This document shows positions 1 through 11,256 of a stretch of 64,000 nucleotides of DNA, piece by piece. The stretch is from Acestrorhynchus altus (Eukaryota; Chordata; Actinopteri; Characiformes; Acestrorhynchidae). The DNA is taken from contig CM067511.1 in assembly GCA_034509495.1 (NCBI GenBank), positions 30,209,918 to 30,273,917 on the forward strand, read 5' to 3'. Both the position numbers and the translations under genes were made by a program. The notes under the pieces are model-generated. The model was not told where the DNA came from, searched no databases, and saw nothing but the letters and a program-made list of their open reading frames with translations. The first letter of the stretch is position 1. Each line of letters starts with the position of its first letter.

Positions 1-64
1 TCCCAGTTGCAACACGTACATTCAGGACAATGCACACTTAAAGGTTAAAACTTAAAATAATTAA

Positions 65-66
<2 letters not shown>

Positions 67-113
<47 letters not shown>
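67..113. repeat. (AT)n microsatellite
   Basis: About 47 bases of uninterrupted AT. The rest of 1-600 is AT-rich and holds no gene or transposon that I recognise. Confidence 0.9.
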
Positions 114-117
<4 letters not shown>

Positions 118-597
118 AACAGATGCCTCAATGTCTTTTTTAAAATGTTATTTTTTAGGGCTGCAATATACATTCTCTATACATTCACCAAGGTATTGTA
201 GTGAATTCTGTTAGTTTGACAAGGCTAAGGGAAACATTGCAGTGGTAGAATATTGTAGAATTTTTTTATTTTCTATATTATATTTTAAGTAAACCAAACT
301 CAGTGGTGTCCGACTTTGGTACTGATTTAACTCTGTTACTGTCATAATGCTCATTGCAACACAGCTCATTGTCATATGTACAGTAATTTGCTTTGCTACA
401 GAAGATACATCTGTAAGGAATAGTTTCGCAAAAATATATATTATGTATGCAAAAAAGATTCATAATTTTCCTCAGACACAGTCGGTCAGCCAAGACATGT
501 CTAATATCTTTATGTTTAAAACAAGAAATGGAATACTGTCACCAGTCACAACTTGCTAAATTCATACCTAAATATTAATATATTTCATTTATTAAGA

Positions 598-1068
598 TCT
601 ATGGAAAATAAGGAGAGCAGCAAGAGTGAAAGGGAAGGTTTCCAAGTAGTGAGACCTGCTATGATGTCTGGTTTGGAGACTGAGGCTCTGTCTAAAAGAC
701 AGGAGGCTGAGCTGGAGGTGGTGGAGATGAAGATGCTGAGATTTTGGTTGGGAGTGACAAGGATGGACATAATTAGAAATGAACAGATCAGAGGGACAGT
801 GAAGGTGGAGCAGTTTGGAGACCAGAGGCCAGGTTGAGATGATTTGGACTTGTGTTGAGGAGGGATAGTGGATATATTGGACAAACAATGTTGGAGATGG
901 AGCTGCTGGGCAGAAGGAGAAGAGGAAGACCTCAGAGAAGGTTTATGGATGTAGTGAAGGTGGACATGGAGATGGTTGGTGTAACAGTAGAGGAGGCAGG
1001 GGATAGGGCAAGATGGAGGCAGATGATCCGCTGTGGTGACCCCTAAAGGGAGCAGCCGAAGGAAGAAG
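598..1068 (+). mobile_element. LINE ORF2 C-terminal relic
   Basis: Translation gives a non-LTR retrotransposon reverse-transcriptase tail in two frames. The first part contains MKMLRFWLGVTR followed by RNEQIRG. A frame change near 836 leads into LRRDSGYIGQ, GRRRRGRPQRRFMDVV and RWRQMIRCGDP. The end, CCCCTAAAGGGAGCAGCCGA followed by an A/G-rich tail, is the usual 3' end of such elements. No intact ORF survives. I cannot assign the LINE clade with certainty. It lies downstream of the P450 gene and points toward it. Confidence 0.8.
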
Positions 1069-1325
1069 GTTAGGTGTATGTATTTACAGAGCTGTGATTG
1101 GTGACAGGTTAAGTTCAGTATTTCTTAGTGATGTTAACCTTGTATCTCCCATTCTAAACTGAACCAGACAACGTAAGAGAAAAGAAGCTAAAGAAGCAAA
1201 CCTGACACATCAGATACCAAACATTGTAAATTCACGGCACACTTTGGGATTGTTAAAGCTACTTAACAACTCAGGAGTAAGTAATGTATGCAAAATGCAA
1301 AACAACTTTGTGTTGCAGTCTGGCT

Positions 1326-4300
1326 TCAGTGTGACGACACACAGACGTGGAAAAGTTTGGATGAAAAAACTGCAGCTCCATGGGTCTCCTCGCTCAGCTG
1401 CCCATTGTGTGGAGCAGAGAAGGTGAAGTGCTGAAGGAGGGACGTGAAGAAGAGGAAGATCTCCATGTCAGCAAGATTCTCTCCAAGACACATTCTCTTT
1501 CCTGCACAGATGAAAGGAAACATAAAGGAAATTGATCAAATGTAGAACAACACACTGGCAGATGTTGGCTTAAATCCTTTGTTGGATGGGTGGTAACAGC
1601 TACTCCCGGTTGTAACAGTAGTTACAGTAACAGTAGTTGTTACTGTAGGTTCAGTCAACAAAGATAGGTTCATCTTCTATTAATGTCTTTCTCTGTTTCA
1701 GGTATTTATTACCTGCTGAAAATGGAAGAAATGACTCCCTGTTACGAAAATGGCCCAAGTCATCAAGGAAGTGCTTGGGATAAAACTGCTGTGGCTTTTC
1801 CCATTCTGTTTTATCCGTTAGTAGAGATGCCAAGTTGGTGACAACCACAGTGCCCTTGAGAAGGAATATACAAATAAGCATAATAAGCAATGAACAATTT
1901 AGCAGAATTACAATGGCATGTTAGAAGGCAGGATGCAGATGGGTGTAAATGCAGTGTACTAATGGGACTTTATACAAATGACATGGAATTTTTCTGCTAT
2001 TTACACACCTTTTCAACTGACAACAAATTCAATACTGTGTAAAACCTTTAACACATTATTTAAAACCATGTATCTTAACTTTATAGATCAGAGAAAGCAC
2101 TAAAATGTGCAGAACAAGGTGACCAGGTTTGAGAAACACTGCGGTTATCTCGATCGGATCTTGAATTTAAGACTCTGTATTTAAGACAAAGACACTCTTT
2201 TTTTTTTGCCTTTATTGTAGGACACAGACATTTATCCCATTTGTGAACACACACTGTGAACGCTGGTGAGACAGTGAGTTGATACACACCACAATGAGAC
2301 AGTGAACACATGCCCACTGCATGGGGTTAGGTACCTTAGGTACCTTCTCTGAGGTTAGGTACCTTGCTCAGTGGAACTTCAGTTACAACCTGTTGGTTCA
2401 GGGACTCAAACGGGTAACAATCCATTCACAAGGCTCTTACGACTGTCCCTACAGGAAATAGAGCTAACTGTTGAATTTAATCCTTACCTTACCTTTGGAA
2501 TGAAGTAGCTGGACACTGTGGTGTCTCTGCTAGCCATACGAGGCATACCCAGAGGCAGGACATTGCTGATTCTCTGGATTTCATGCAGTACTGCCTCAGT
2601 GAAAGGCATGCTGGTTCTGTCCACCAGGCTCGGTGGCCGGGATTGCCCGATCACTCTATCAATCTCATCTTGGACTTCCTCTGGACAACAACAAAAGGCT
2701 TATGACTTATGGCTGGGAAGATGGCAAATACAACTATTTATAAACTGAGATTAATCTGAAGAAATCTGATCTTTGAATTACAGCTGAAGGTCAGCAGTTG
2801 TTTAGAACCCTATGCTTATCTTGTTCTAAAACGTGGTGAAGACAGTTATGGCAAGTGACCTTCACTGAGTATTTAGGTTACCTTGATGACATATACATAC
2901 TCTGGACTTCAGGATGTTTCGCCATAAGAAAAATACCCCAGCATAGGGTACTGGTCAGGGGCCCTGTCCCAGCATCAAACAGGTCCAATATACAGTGAGA
3001 CAAATTGTCCACATTAAAGGCAGCATCCGTGTCTTTCCTTCGCTGAGTCAAAACATTAAATGAAAGATTTCACCAACATGGACATTTAGCTTATTGTTGT
3101 GTATTAATTGAACATAGGTACCCTACAGGGAGATATCAAAAAAAAAAGAAAAGAAAAAAAGCCACTGGTGCATGAACGATTTTGACTTGAGGTGTCCTAC
3201 CTTATCTATTTCTCCAATATAAACATCAGAGAAGTCACGTTTGCTAAATGGATCCCAATCCTTCTTGTGCATCTCAATCTGCTTCTTCAGAAAGCCCACC
3301 ATTTTGGCATAGTTGGCCAAAATCTTGCTATGTGGTCCCTGGAAATGTTTCATAAGCGAAGGGAATGCATCGTAGAGCTGAAGGAATATGAATTTATGTT
3401 TAATCTTCTTCCCAGACATGTGCACAGTTTAATCCTCAGTTGCACTTCAAGGACTTGAAAATCATAGCAATTACATAAACCTTTATACAAGCATGTTCTT
3501 ATAGGATTAATATGTGAATGCAAGTGGTATCACTGATCTGGTCATAATCAAACAACAACACAGTACCTGGGCATGTGGTGAACCTGCTAAGAGGGTTGAT
3601 TCTTCAATAAGGTGCAGGAGATTCAGGAAACCAGTGTTTTCATAGTCAAAGTGCTTTCCGAACACCAGAGATGCAATGACATTAGCTACTGCAATGTTGA
3701 TAATGGTGTGTGGGTTGAAGGGCCGTCCTGTGAACACATAATTCAAAATGTAATGTGCAATGTAACTGTCATTGAAGGAGAAAAGGAAACACTGATCATT
3801 AACATGGAAACTTCAAGAAGACATTTTCAATAAGAGGTCAGACCTTTCCACATACCTTTCTTCTGTTGAATGGCTTCACACAGAAAGATGCATTCTTGCT
3901 GAATAATGAACTCTTTTCTTTTGCCCTCACCAAACTTCTTTAGCTGAGAACTGAAAAAATGCCGTTGCCTCCTCCACCTGTATCCACTGCTTCTAGATAT
4001 GCCTTGAAAGTAAAAACATATTTAGATCATTAGACAAAAAAGAACATAATTGGACCACTCATGCTTCATCTGATTTGCTATTTCCTTCAATAGTTTAATA
4101 ATGTTTAATAACTCAGGTGAAAAGTTTCATCTTTCATCATCAAGACCATCATAAAGCTCACCATTCCCTTGAAACACTCCATTTAATAGAGGAGATACAG
4201 GACGGTCCAGAAAGTTGTGACCCTGAGTGACCAAAACTTCTTTCACCAGTTTGTACCCTGTCACCAGTACAATCTTCTGGTTACAAACTCTAAGGCTGAA

Positions 4301-5158
4301 AATGTCACCATATTTCTCAGACACCTATAAGAGAAAGTAGGTATGTTTTTGTAAGATGATGTTCCAGTCAGATTTTCCAGGCAGATTTTTTGCAGAATTC
4401 AAACTTTAAGATGTAAACAAGTCATTCAGAGTTTTCTGATGTTAGATGTACTTTAGAAACTTAATAAATCACAGTGGTGGTGATGGGAACCAATGAGCTT
4501 ATCAACTTTAAATGTGTTGAATATTTTACATGGATTTTCTAAATATGGTGCCTGATGCCTGCGTTGACATATCATATCATAACATATCGTATCATAACAT
4601 ATCATAATATGAATAATACTTTTTAATAACATATACCTTGAATCAGTACTAATTCTGAGTCATTCTTTCTCTAGAACAGATCCTTTTACATCAGATTCTG
4701 AATGAATTTGTTTGCATCTCAATAAATAAAATATGCAGACATTCTGAATATGAATTAACCTTTAATTAATGTTAGATTACTGAGTCTGGTAAACAATTCT
4801 CACATTAACAGACTCCATAAATCCATAGGATTCATCAGATACTCTATACATTGTGGCAATTCACTACATGAGTGTTAAGAAGAGAATGACAAAGATGTAC
4901 TCTCATACTCACTCAACACCATAATGCAAGTCATGACAAGTAAACAAGGAGGTCTCTTGAAGCCTCATGTCTTACCTTCTCAATAGCATGCTGGTCAAAA
5001 CCAGTGGAAATGTTTCCCAGAAAAGGTAAACCCCATGGTCCAGGAGGAAAATTAGGTGGATTTTTGTTTTTCAAAAGGTGAAAAACCAACAAAAACACAA
5101 ACAGAAAGAGCAAACAGGTCCTTATGTCCAACAGGTCCACAAAGGCAACCAAAGACAT
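1326..5158 (-). CDS. cyp2: Cytochrome P450 family 2 (CYP2J/N/P/AD-like), nine exons
   Basis: Haem-thiolate monooxygenase of the endoplasmic reticulum. Coding exons, 5' to 3': 4976-5158, 4162-4324, 3856-4002, 3567-3727, 3201-3377, 2901-3042, 2493-2680, 1713-1854, 1326-1501. Lengths are 183, 163, 147, 161, 177, 142, 188, 142 and 176 bp; most equal the classical CYP2 exon sizes. All introns are GT-AG and phases join without a stop, giving 492 residues. Visible motifs are an N-terminal membrane anchor (about 8-30), the hinge PPNFPPGPWGLPFLGN, WRRQR in the C-helix, the K-helix EIQR (358-361) and the haem loop FSAGKRMCLG with Cys439. The odd part is the I-helix, which reads AGTGPLTST (301-309) where most CYP2 enzymes have AGTETT, so the acid-alcohol pair is missing. 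Exon 3 is one codon shorter than usual. The N-terminus suggests the fish CYP2J-like clade; the subfamily is not certain. Confidence 0.93.
2315..2450 (-). mobile_element. SINE-like remnant in CYP2 intron 7
   Basis: The segment carries GGTACCTTGCTCAGTGGAAC and then GGGACTCAAACGGGTAACAA. Read on the minus strand this resembles a tRNA-type B box followed by the CTGAGCAAGG block of fish SINEs. It is degraded and internally repeated (GGTTAGGTACCTT occurs more than once). Confidence 0.5.
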
Positions 5159-5408
5159 GGTGGAAAGTCCCTTTTTAATAAGCCATGAATTATCTATAAC
5201 ACACTAGTTATACATTCTTCATGCTTCAATTCCTTCTTTACGCTACAGGTGTCTAAACTTTTGTCGAGCTGTAGTCAGAAAACTCAGGGTGAGTACACAA
5301 TTCTGACTGGCATGAGATGGAAAACACAAAGTCCAAACCAGTTAGTCTGAGCAGGGAACAGACAGAAGATACAGTGGCCCCTACTGGGGTCACTCGTGAA
5401 CCACCCTC

Positions 5409-5476
5409 AGTACAGCTGGTGGAAGTGAAATGTTCTGTAGATTACTACAGAACATTTCACTTCCACCAGCTGTACT
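5409..5476. repeat. Perfect 32-bp inverted repeat with 4-nt loop
   Basis: The left arm 5409-5440 is the exact reverse complement of the right arm 5445-5476, with ATTA between them. The outer arm ends are AGTACAGCTGG and CCAGCTGTACT. It lies about 250 bp upstream of the P450 start codon, so in its promoter side. No flanking transposon ends are obvious. A snapback insertion or a young palindromic MITE are possible origins. Confidence 0.95.
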
Positions 5477-5697
5477 CATTATTCACACAGATGCGCAAAT
5501 GTACACACACAGCTTGTCTAGTCCCTGTAGAGATGTACTGCCAATAGAATAGGACTATCTGGAGGAGACAAACACGAACCTATCGAAGCTGAACATTAAC
5601 CTATAACCTAGGTGTGGGCTAGAGGGCTATAAAGTTGTATTCCCTCCATCCAGTACTACCCTGCTGAAACAAACAAACAAATAAACAAAAAAAAAAA

Positions 5698-6045
5698 CCA
5701 GCTAGCTGGTTTCAGATGGTCTAAACTGGTCTTTGATGGTCAAGGATATTGAAAGTTGGTCATGCAGACAAACACATTCTCTATGCTGGTGAGCTTGTGG
5801 ATTAACCAGCTCTTGAGTAGTGTATGTTGTATTTTATTTTGGTCATGCTTGGTCATGCTTAGTCTTACTACTCAGTCTGGTCGAGCTGGTCATGCTTGGT
5901 CAAGCTGACCATGCTGGTCGATCCTTGACCATGCTTGGTCAGCATTGTCACAATGTTTGCCTAGCTTGGTTAGGTCATGGTTATGCAGACTGTCAAACTC
6001 AAACAAAAAATGCCTTAAACTGGTCAAAAATATGCTGGTCATCCC
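5698..6045. repeat. GCTGGT-rich interspersed repeat
   Basis: The stretch is dominated by diverged copies of GGTCATGCTGGT and AGCTGGTC words on both strands. A related copy sits at 41022-41215 with the same opening (AGCTGGTTTCAGATGGTCTA versus AGCTGGTTTTAGATGGTCTA). This type of repeat is common in fish genomes. I see no coding capacity. Confidence 0.8.
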
Positions 6046-6440
6046 CACAGATGTTAGAATATTTGTGTTTAAAAAATGATTTTATTTTGTCATCATAATA
6101 ACACTTATGGTAAACTACATTTTAGACTTGTCCTCACACACATGCCCACAATATGGCAACTTTCCATCCATTTTCAGACTTTGGACTTTGTTTCCATGAT
6201 CATGGTAGTGTTGTGTTCACTAAAAAACCTCTGCAGAGCCAGTCTTTCTCTTTCCAGCAACATCTGGGCTGGACACTGTAAAATCACAAACAAAAGCATG
6301 TGCATTCACTTGTTTCCAATGTTCAGCTCACAAATTTCACCATCCAGTCAATCAATCAACCAAAAAGTCTAGTTTTAAAATGATTTAAAGTCTTAATGTA
6401 AATCATCACACATCATTTATGATAACATGCTAGACCATTT

Positions 6441-6444
<4 letters not shown>

Positions 6445-6500
<56 letters not shown>
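6445..6500. repeat. (GA)n microsatellite
   Basis: About 56 bases of uninterrupted GA between the P450 gene and the next gene. The rest of 6046-7159 shows no gene. Confidence 0.95.
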
Positions 6501-6502
<2 letters not shown>

Positions 6503-6771
6503 TGGATGGTGGATCTTATGCATCATTGTGTCAATAATGGAGAGCAGCACATGGAGTTTCAAGGCAGCCAAATATCCACTGGTAAACACCACCATCCACC
6601 GGTAAACACCAATTTTCATGAATGTCCAGTAACATCCACCAATGATGTGATAAAAACAAAAACAAATAATTTTGCAATCTTATTTTATTTTATTTATGTG
6701 CAATCATGGTACAGGTGATGTGGTTTAGTGCATACAGTCTACATACAGACTACAGAAAATGCTGTAGTCTT

Positions 6772-6804
6772 ATCCATCCATCCATCCATCCATCCATCCA
6801 TCCA
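6772..6804. repeat. (ATCC)n microsatellite
   Basis: Eight tandem TCCA units. Confidence 0.9.
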
Positions 6805-7159
6805 CATTGCTCATTTGCACTGCCTGTACCATTCTGAATACAATAGCTCTTATAACTGTTTGTTTTGGTATTATACTTTTATATAAGTGTAATTCTTGTC
6901 ATACATATGTGCTCTCACCAAAAAAAATCCTTAATAAAGAGATTCTGATTCTCCTCTGTTAATCATATAATTGAATTATTGAATCATATAATTGAATCAT
7001 TGGATCATTGATTCACCCTTAAGGCCGGTATGAAAGAATCGGTTGGCTAAACCGAATCGACTGAATCGGTTGAATCGACGTCCACCAAAACTGAGACGCA
7101 GTGATATAAAGTCTATCGTAACTATAGCGACCGAGTCCTTTCTGTATTAATTCCTGAAC

Positions 7160-8788
7160 ATGTCAGAGGTAAGAGGTGTGAATAAAGATCTGCTGAGGAT
7201 TTTCAGTGTTTAAAGACAAAAAAAACAACGAAAAACGTTTCTTCTTTTACCCGAGTCACAGAATTAATTTCTGCTCCACATTCTTCAACAAGACAATCCT
7301 TCCAACGAAGCCATTTAGGTTGAAAACTGTTCTGTTAACGGTTTAAAACCTGTATATTATTGTATATATATTATTATTTAATAGTGTTAATTCCCAAAGC
7401 AGTTTAATAGCTGATCGAGTTCGTCTTTAAAGTATCATTATTATTCAGTCAGACGCTCGTTAAACGCGTTGTTAAGTTATAACATAAAAAACAAAAACAG
7501 CGAAGCTCACACTGCAGTTAAATTTGTGTCGTTTGCTGGCGATTATTTGTAGCTGGTGGTTATAAAAAGCCCCCTAAAATGTAGATAAATGTGTATTTAT
7601 GTCTGCCTGATATAAAGACTGAGTTTGTTATGGGTGGGCTGTGGAATTAGAGCTGAAATGTGGAGTATAAAGTGCTTGTTTGTTGACATCACTTTGAGGA
7701 AAAATGGCGGCTCATCAATTCATCTTCCTGCTGCATCACCGTCAACGGTAGAACTGAGCCCCGCCCTCCTCAAACACCTATTGGATGAGGTTTTGAGAAG
7801 TGGGCGTCTCCTCTCACCTCATTGGCTAGGTTCTGGCGTCTTGGCCTTTCCACAAACGCTATTGGTCCTGTGGGTTCAGGACGATTTAAAACATGCTTTA
7901 TAGCTTAATGTGCTTTTTAATTTTGTAAATTATATTTTGTTCATTTCTTAATTAAGCTCACACTAGACACTGGTTGTATGTTATAAACAGTTAAAATTCA
8001 TGAATTCAAAATAGGTTAAAGAAGCAAGTTTTAGGCACTGAATATGTCTAATTAAATTTGAAGATTAATAATGTGTAAATGTATTATTTAAATGGATTAT
8101 CATTTATTTATTTGCCTAACATTCATATTGAGTGTAATGAATGTATACACAGTAGTTTGCAGTTGTTATTAATATTGTTTAGTTATTTATTTTGTTTTAT
8201 TTTTATGTTTTGTTTGTTCAATTTCTTAGTAAATGAAGAATAATCTATAATTTAAAGTTTTAGAGAAGTCAGAAAACACATTAAAATGACAGATTATTTG
8301 GGTGATACTGAACAATGTAGAATTATGACTTAATGTGAGAGCACATTATTGACAAAAACACTTTAATCCACATCTACTACATTTACAGATAATATATTTT
8401 ATGTACAGCATATAGTTTGTGTTCCAGGTTCCAGACAGACTATTTCTCTCTGTAATGAAACTTGCCTCAGAAGTTATGTTAGGCCATTATTCTTTCTTGT
8501 CTTTCTAGTGGCACCTCACCAAAAGGTAGTTATTTCTTCAGTTTGCTTTACAGTGGTTTTTCTTCATCTTTATGGTGATTTAATTACACTACTATAGAAA
8601 CGAAAGAAATCTCCTGTGGGTCCTGAGATGAAGGCTGGAGAGAAAGACGAGGTAGGGCCTAGGTGAGTACACATTGTGTCCCCACTACGGTTACTTATAC
8701 TGTTAAGTTTATGTTTTTATTGTTTGTTTGTTTTTTTAATAAGTTCAATAGGTGCTGCCCTCTGCTGTTCATATACAATATGTGTATA

Positions 8789-8860
<72 letters not shown>

Positions 8861-10992
8861 GCTATGTTCTCCTCTTCAGTTCTTCCCAGTCTGATGCTAC
8901 TCCCGTGGATAAGAAGCCTCTTACCACCACCAACACTGGTAAAGAGATTAAAGTCAAGCTTATATCTCCACAACATAGGTTAAAACCATTTAGCATGTAT
9001 TAATAATTTTGAAAAGCTCTTTGCTTGTACCTCAATATTTTATTGCATAAATAGAGATCTATAAGTATTCTGTTATACAGCCAGCACTATATACAGTCTG
9101 TCTATCTCTTGTAACTTTAGTTATGGTGAGCCCTGCCTTTCTGGAGACCCTTAATTCTGCTCATGTGGCTGGATTTAAGAAAAAGAAGAAGGTGTGAAAA
9201 TGTTTCACTTATTAGATGTTCGTTATCTGTTCTTTATTTTTTTTAATGGGGGTCAAATATATAGTTACTGCCCACAGGCTACCTGTAATATGTTATTAAT
9301 AGTACAAATATACACTTTAAAAACAAGTTTATTAAGCTTGAACAAATATGTTCCAATTAGATCTTTATGATTTTACAGTTTTTCACTCTTCCCTTATTGT
9401 CTTTTCTTCATTTGTCACAGCCATGTCTATTTGACACAAACTCTTACAGCAGTACACAGGCAAGGCCTTCTTCTCCTGAGTCTCCTGCATGTCAGACTCC
9501 TCCTCATGAGCCTCAAGACCTTAAACAGCCAGGGACCCCTTTCCACTTGGAAGAACCTGAGTCTATAGACACTGGTAGTACACTAGTGTACGCCTGTCAT
9601 ATCACGTTGGCCCTCAGTTGGTTCATAAATTTATGTTTAATTGGATTTACACATATGTAGGAATGATAGCCCTTATACGTTTATTTTCTTATCTAGGATC
9701 TTATCTAGATACCTTTTCATCAGTCTTTAATCCTTTCACAGTTCTGTAAGTTTTAAATTAACTTTCTGTTTCTCAGCAGAAAATCCCAGTGTGCTTTCTG
9801 AGCCACATGGCCTGAAGAAGAAAGAAAAGAAGGCTGTTTGCTGGGCAGAAGAGGAACAGCTCAAGGAATACTTCTTCTTTGACTTGGATAAGACTGAAAG
9901 AGGTAAGGATGGACCACTATATATGATGTTGGGTTTTTTGTTTGTTTTTGTTTTTGTTTTTCCCCAAATAAAGCAATTGCGTAACAGATCATAATTGATT
10001 CTTCATCCATAGTGAATGTTCATAAGATCAAGGACATCGGTAAGATGGCTAAACCGGAGCTGACGATGAACAGGGAAACATGTGAGATGGCACGTCATTG
10101 GTTACATGATACCATGGAGGAAAAAATGTCCTGGACATTTCCACAACCTCTCACGCTGTCAGGAAACCTTATTATACTAGGGCTCAACAGCAGTGAAAAA
10201 CTTACCCAAAGGGACCGAGAGATAGGTTCCCTTCAGGAGATCGTGAAAGGCAAAGAGAGGTCAGTATTTGAAAGCCAGTTTTGAGGCAGTTGCTTACATT
10301 GATTATGTATTTTTCTGAGGCTTCCCAAGTGCATCGTGTAAAGTTGTTCTCCCATCCACTGTTTAGTGCTCCAGACAGCCCCCATGAGCCCGACCCAGAG
10401 CCTTGTCAGCCAGTGCCAACCTGTCTCATTCCCCTTGAGGTAAGACGACTGACTTTACCCTTTATCCACTTTTGTTATTCATTCACAAGTTTTGCAATCT
10501 CATATATGGAAAAGTAGAACTTAAGTCTCTCTTTCATCTGATACCATGAAGAAAAGGGTGCCCTGGATGCCTCCACGACCCCTCACCCTGTCAGGAAGTT
10601 TGGTTATACTAGGGATCAACAGCCAAGAGAGGATTAAGCAGTGGGACAGAGAGACGGGTATCCTACAGGATTTTGTCCTCAGCAAAGAGAGGTCAGTGTT
10701 TGTATGCCGTTTTCTGAGTGGTTGGAGGCAGTTACTTACATTGATTAGTTATTTCTCTGAGTGCATAATGTAAAGTTGTTTTCACTTACACTGTTTAGTG
10801 TTCCAGACAGCCCCCATGAGCCTGACCCAGAGCCCTATGAGCCAGTGCCACCACGTCTCATTCCCCTTGATGAGGTAAGGAATTTGGCCTCTATCCACTT
10901 TTTTTATTCATTCACATAATTTGAAATTGGGTTTATGGAAAAGTAGAACTTAAGTCTTTCTGTTATAGGTCTCTTTCCAGACTGATGACTGA
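7160..10992 (+). CDS. ppp1r10-like: Truncated PPP1R10 (PNUTS)-like gene
   Basis: Best model: coding exons 7160-7168, 8598-8662, 8880-8938, 9121-9191, 9421-9574, 9780-9902, 10013-10259, 10367-10439 and 10969-10992, all GT-AG with compatible phases, 274 residues. Homology is to the middle of PNUTS, the nuclear PP1 regulatory subunit. Visible are VSPAFLETLNS, a KKKKK run, then the PP1-docking block AVCWAEEEQLKEYFFF (RVxF-type V139-C-W141, then Y150-F151), TERVNVHKIKDIG with R160, and SPHEPDPEP with LIPLE. PNUTS' N-terminal TFIIS-like domain and C-terminal Gly/Arg and zinc-finger part are absent. A second copy of the last two homologous exons lies at about 10541-10691 and 10799-10874, so alternative 3' ends are possible. 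The tiny first exon is the weakest part. With the alternative donor at 8977 in exon 3 the next exon loses frame, so decay cannot be excluded. Confidence 0.72.
7701..7865. promoter_or_regulatory. Promoter-like cluster: YY1, GC box, three CCAAT boxes
   Basis: AAAATGGCGGC at 7701-7711 fits the YY1 consensus. CCCCGCCC at 7759-7766 is an Sp1-type GC box. ATTGG (reverse CCAAT) occurs at 7780, 7821 and 7861. The block is clearly richer in GC than its flanks. It falls inside intron 1 of my PPP1R10-like model, so the true transcription start of that gene may be here, with an untranslated first exon and translation starting in exon 2. Confidence 0.5.
8791..8857. repeat. (TG)n microsatellite
   Basis: About 67 bases of TG, 22 bp upstream of the acceptor of the exon at 8880 in the PPP1R10-like gene. 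Confidence 0.95.
10107..10968 (+). repeat. Two tandem ~430-bp units: exon, intron, exon duplication
   Basis: TGATACCATG recurs at 10107 and 10539, and ATGGAAAAGTAGAACTTAAG recurs near 10507 and 10935. Each unit holds the 3' part of one exon (CCTCGG-type PRPLTLSG coding), the donor AGAG/GTCAG, a short intron and the SPHEPDPEP exon. The second unit starts inside an exon, and no good acceptor precedes it (only TTTCATCTGATACC), so its first exon copy may not be spliced in. The second unit's SPHEPDPEP exon reads EPYEPVPP and LIPLDE, closer to family consensus than the first unit's EPCQPVPT. Confidence 0.88.
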
Positions 10993-11250
10993 CACCCAGT
11001 GTCTCCTGTGGGTAGTGGAAGACCAGACAGTAATCCAGGTTGATGGAGACTTTGAAGATGACAAGAAAGAAGTGCTGGAGGTTCTTGGAGTAACGTTGGC
11101 CAGCAAATCTATAGACCTAAAACGTTCCATGAACACCCAGCATTACTGAAGGCTGTGGGTGGGTGGTTGGTTTTTGGGATTTCAAAGTAGTCAACTTCAC
11201 AGACTAACTTATTTGAGATACTAAAGATGCATCTGAATTTGTACTAAAAC

Positions 11251-11256
11251 AATAAA
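11251..11256 (+). promoter_or_regulatory. Polyadenylation signal AATAAA
   Basis: AATAAA lies 259 bp after the stop codon of the PPP1R10-like gene and is the first such hexamer downstream. It fits as the 3' end of that transcript. Confidence 0.55.
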
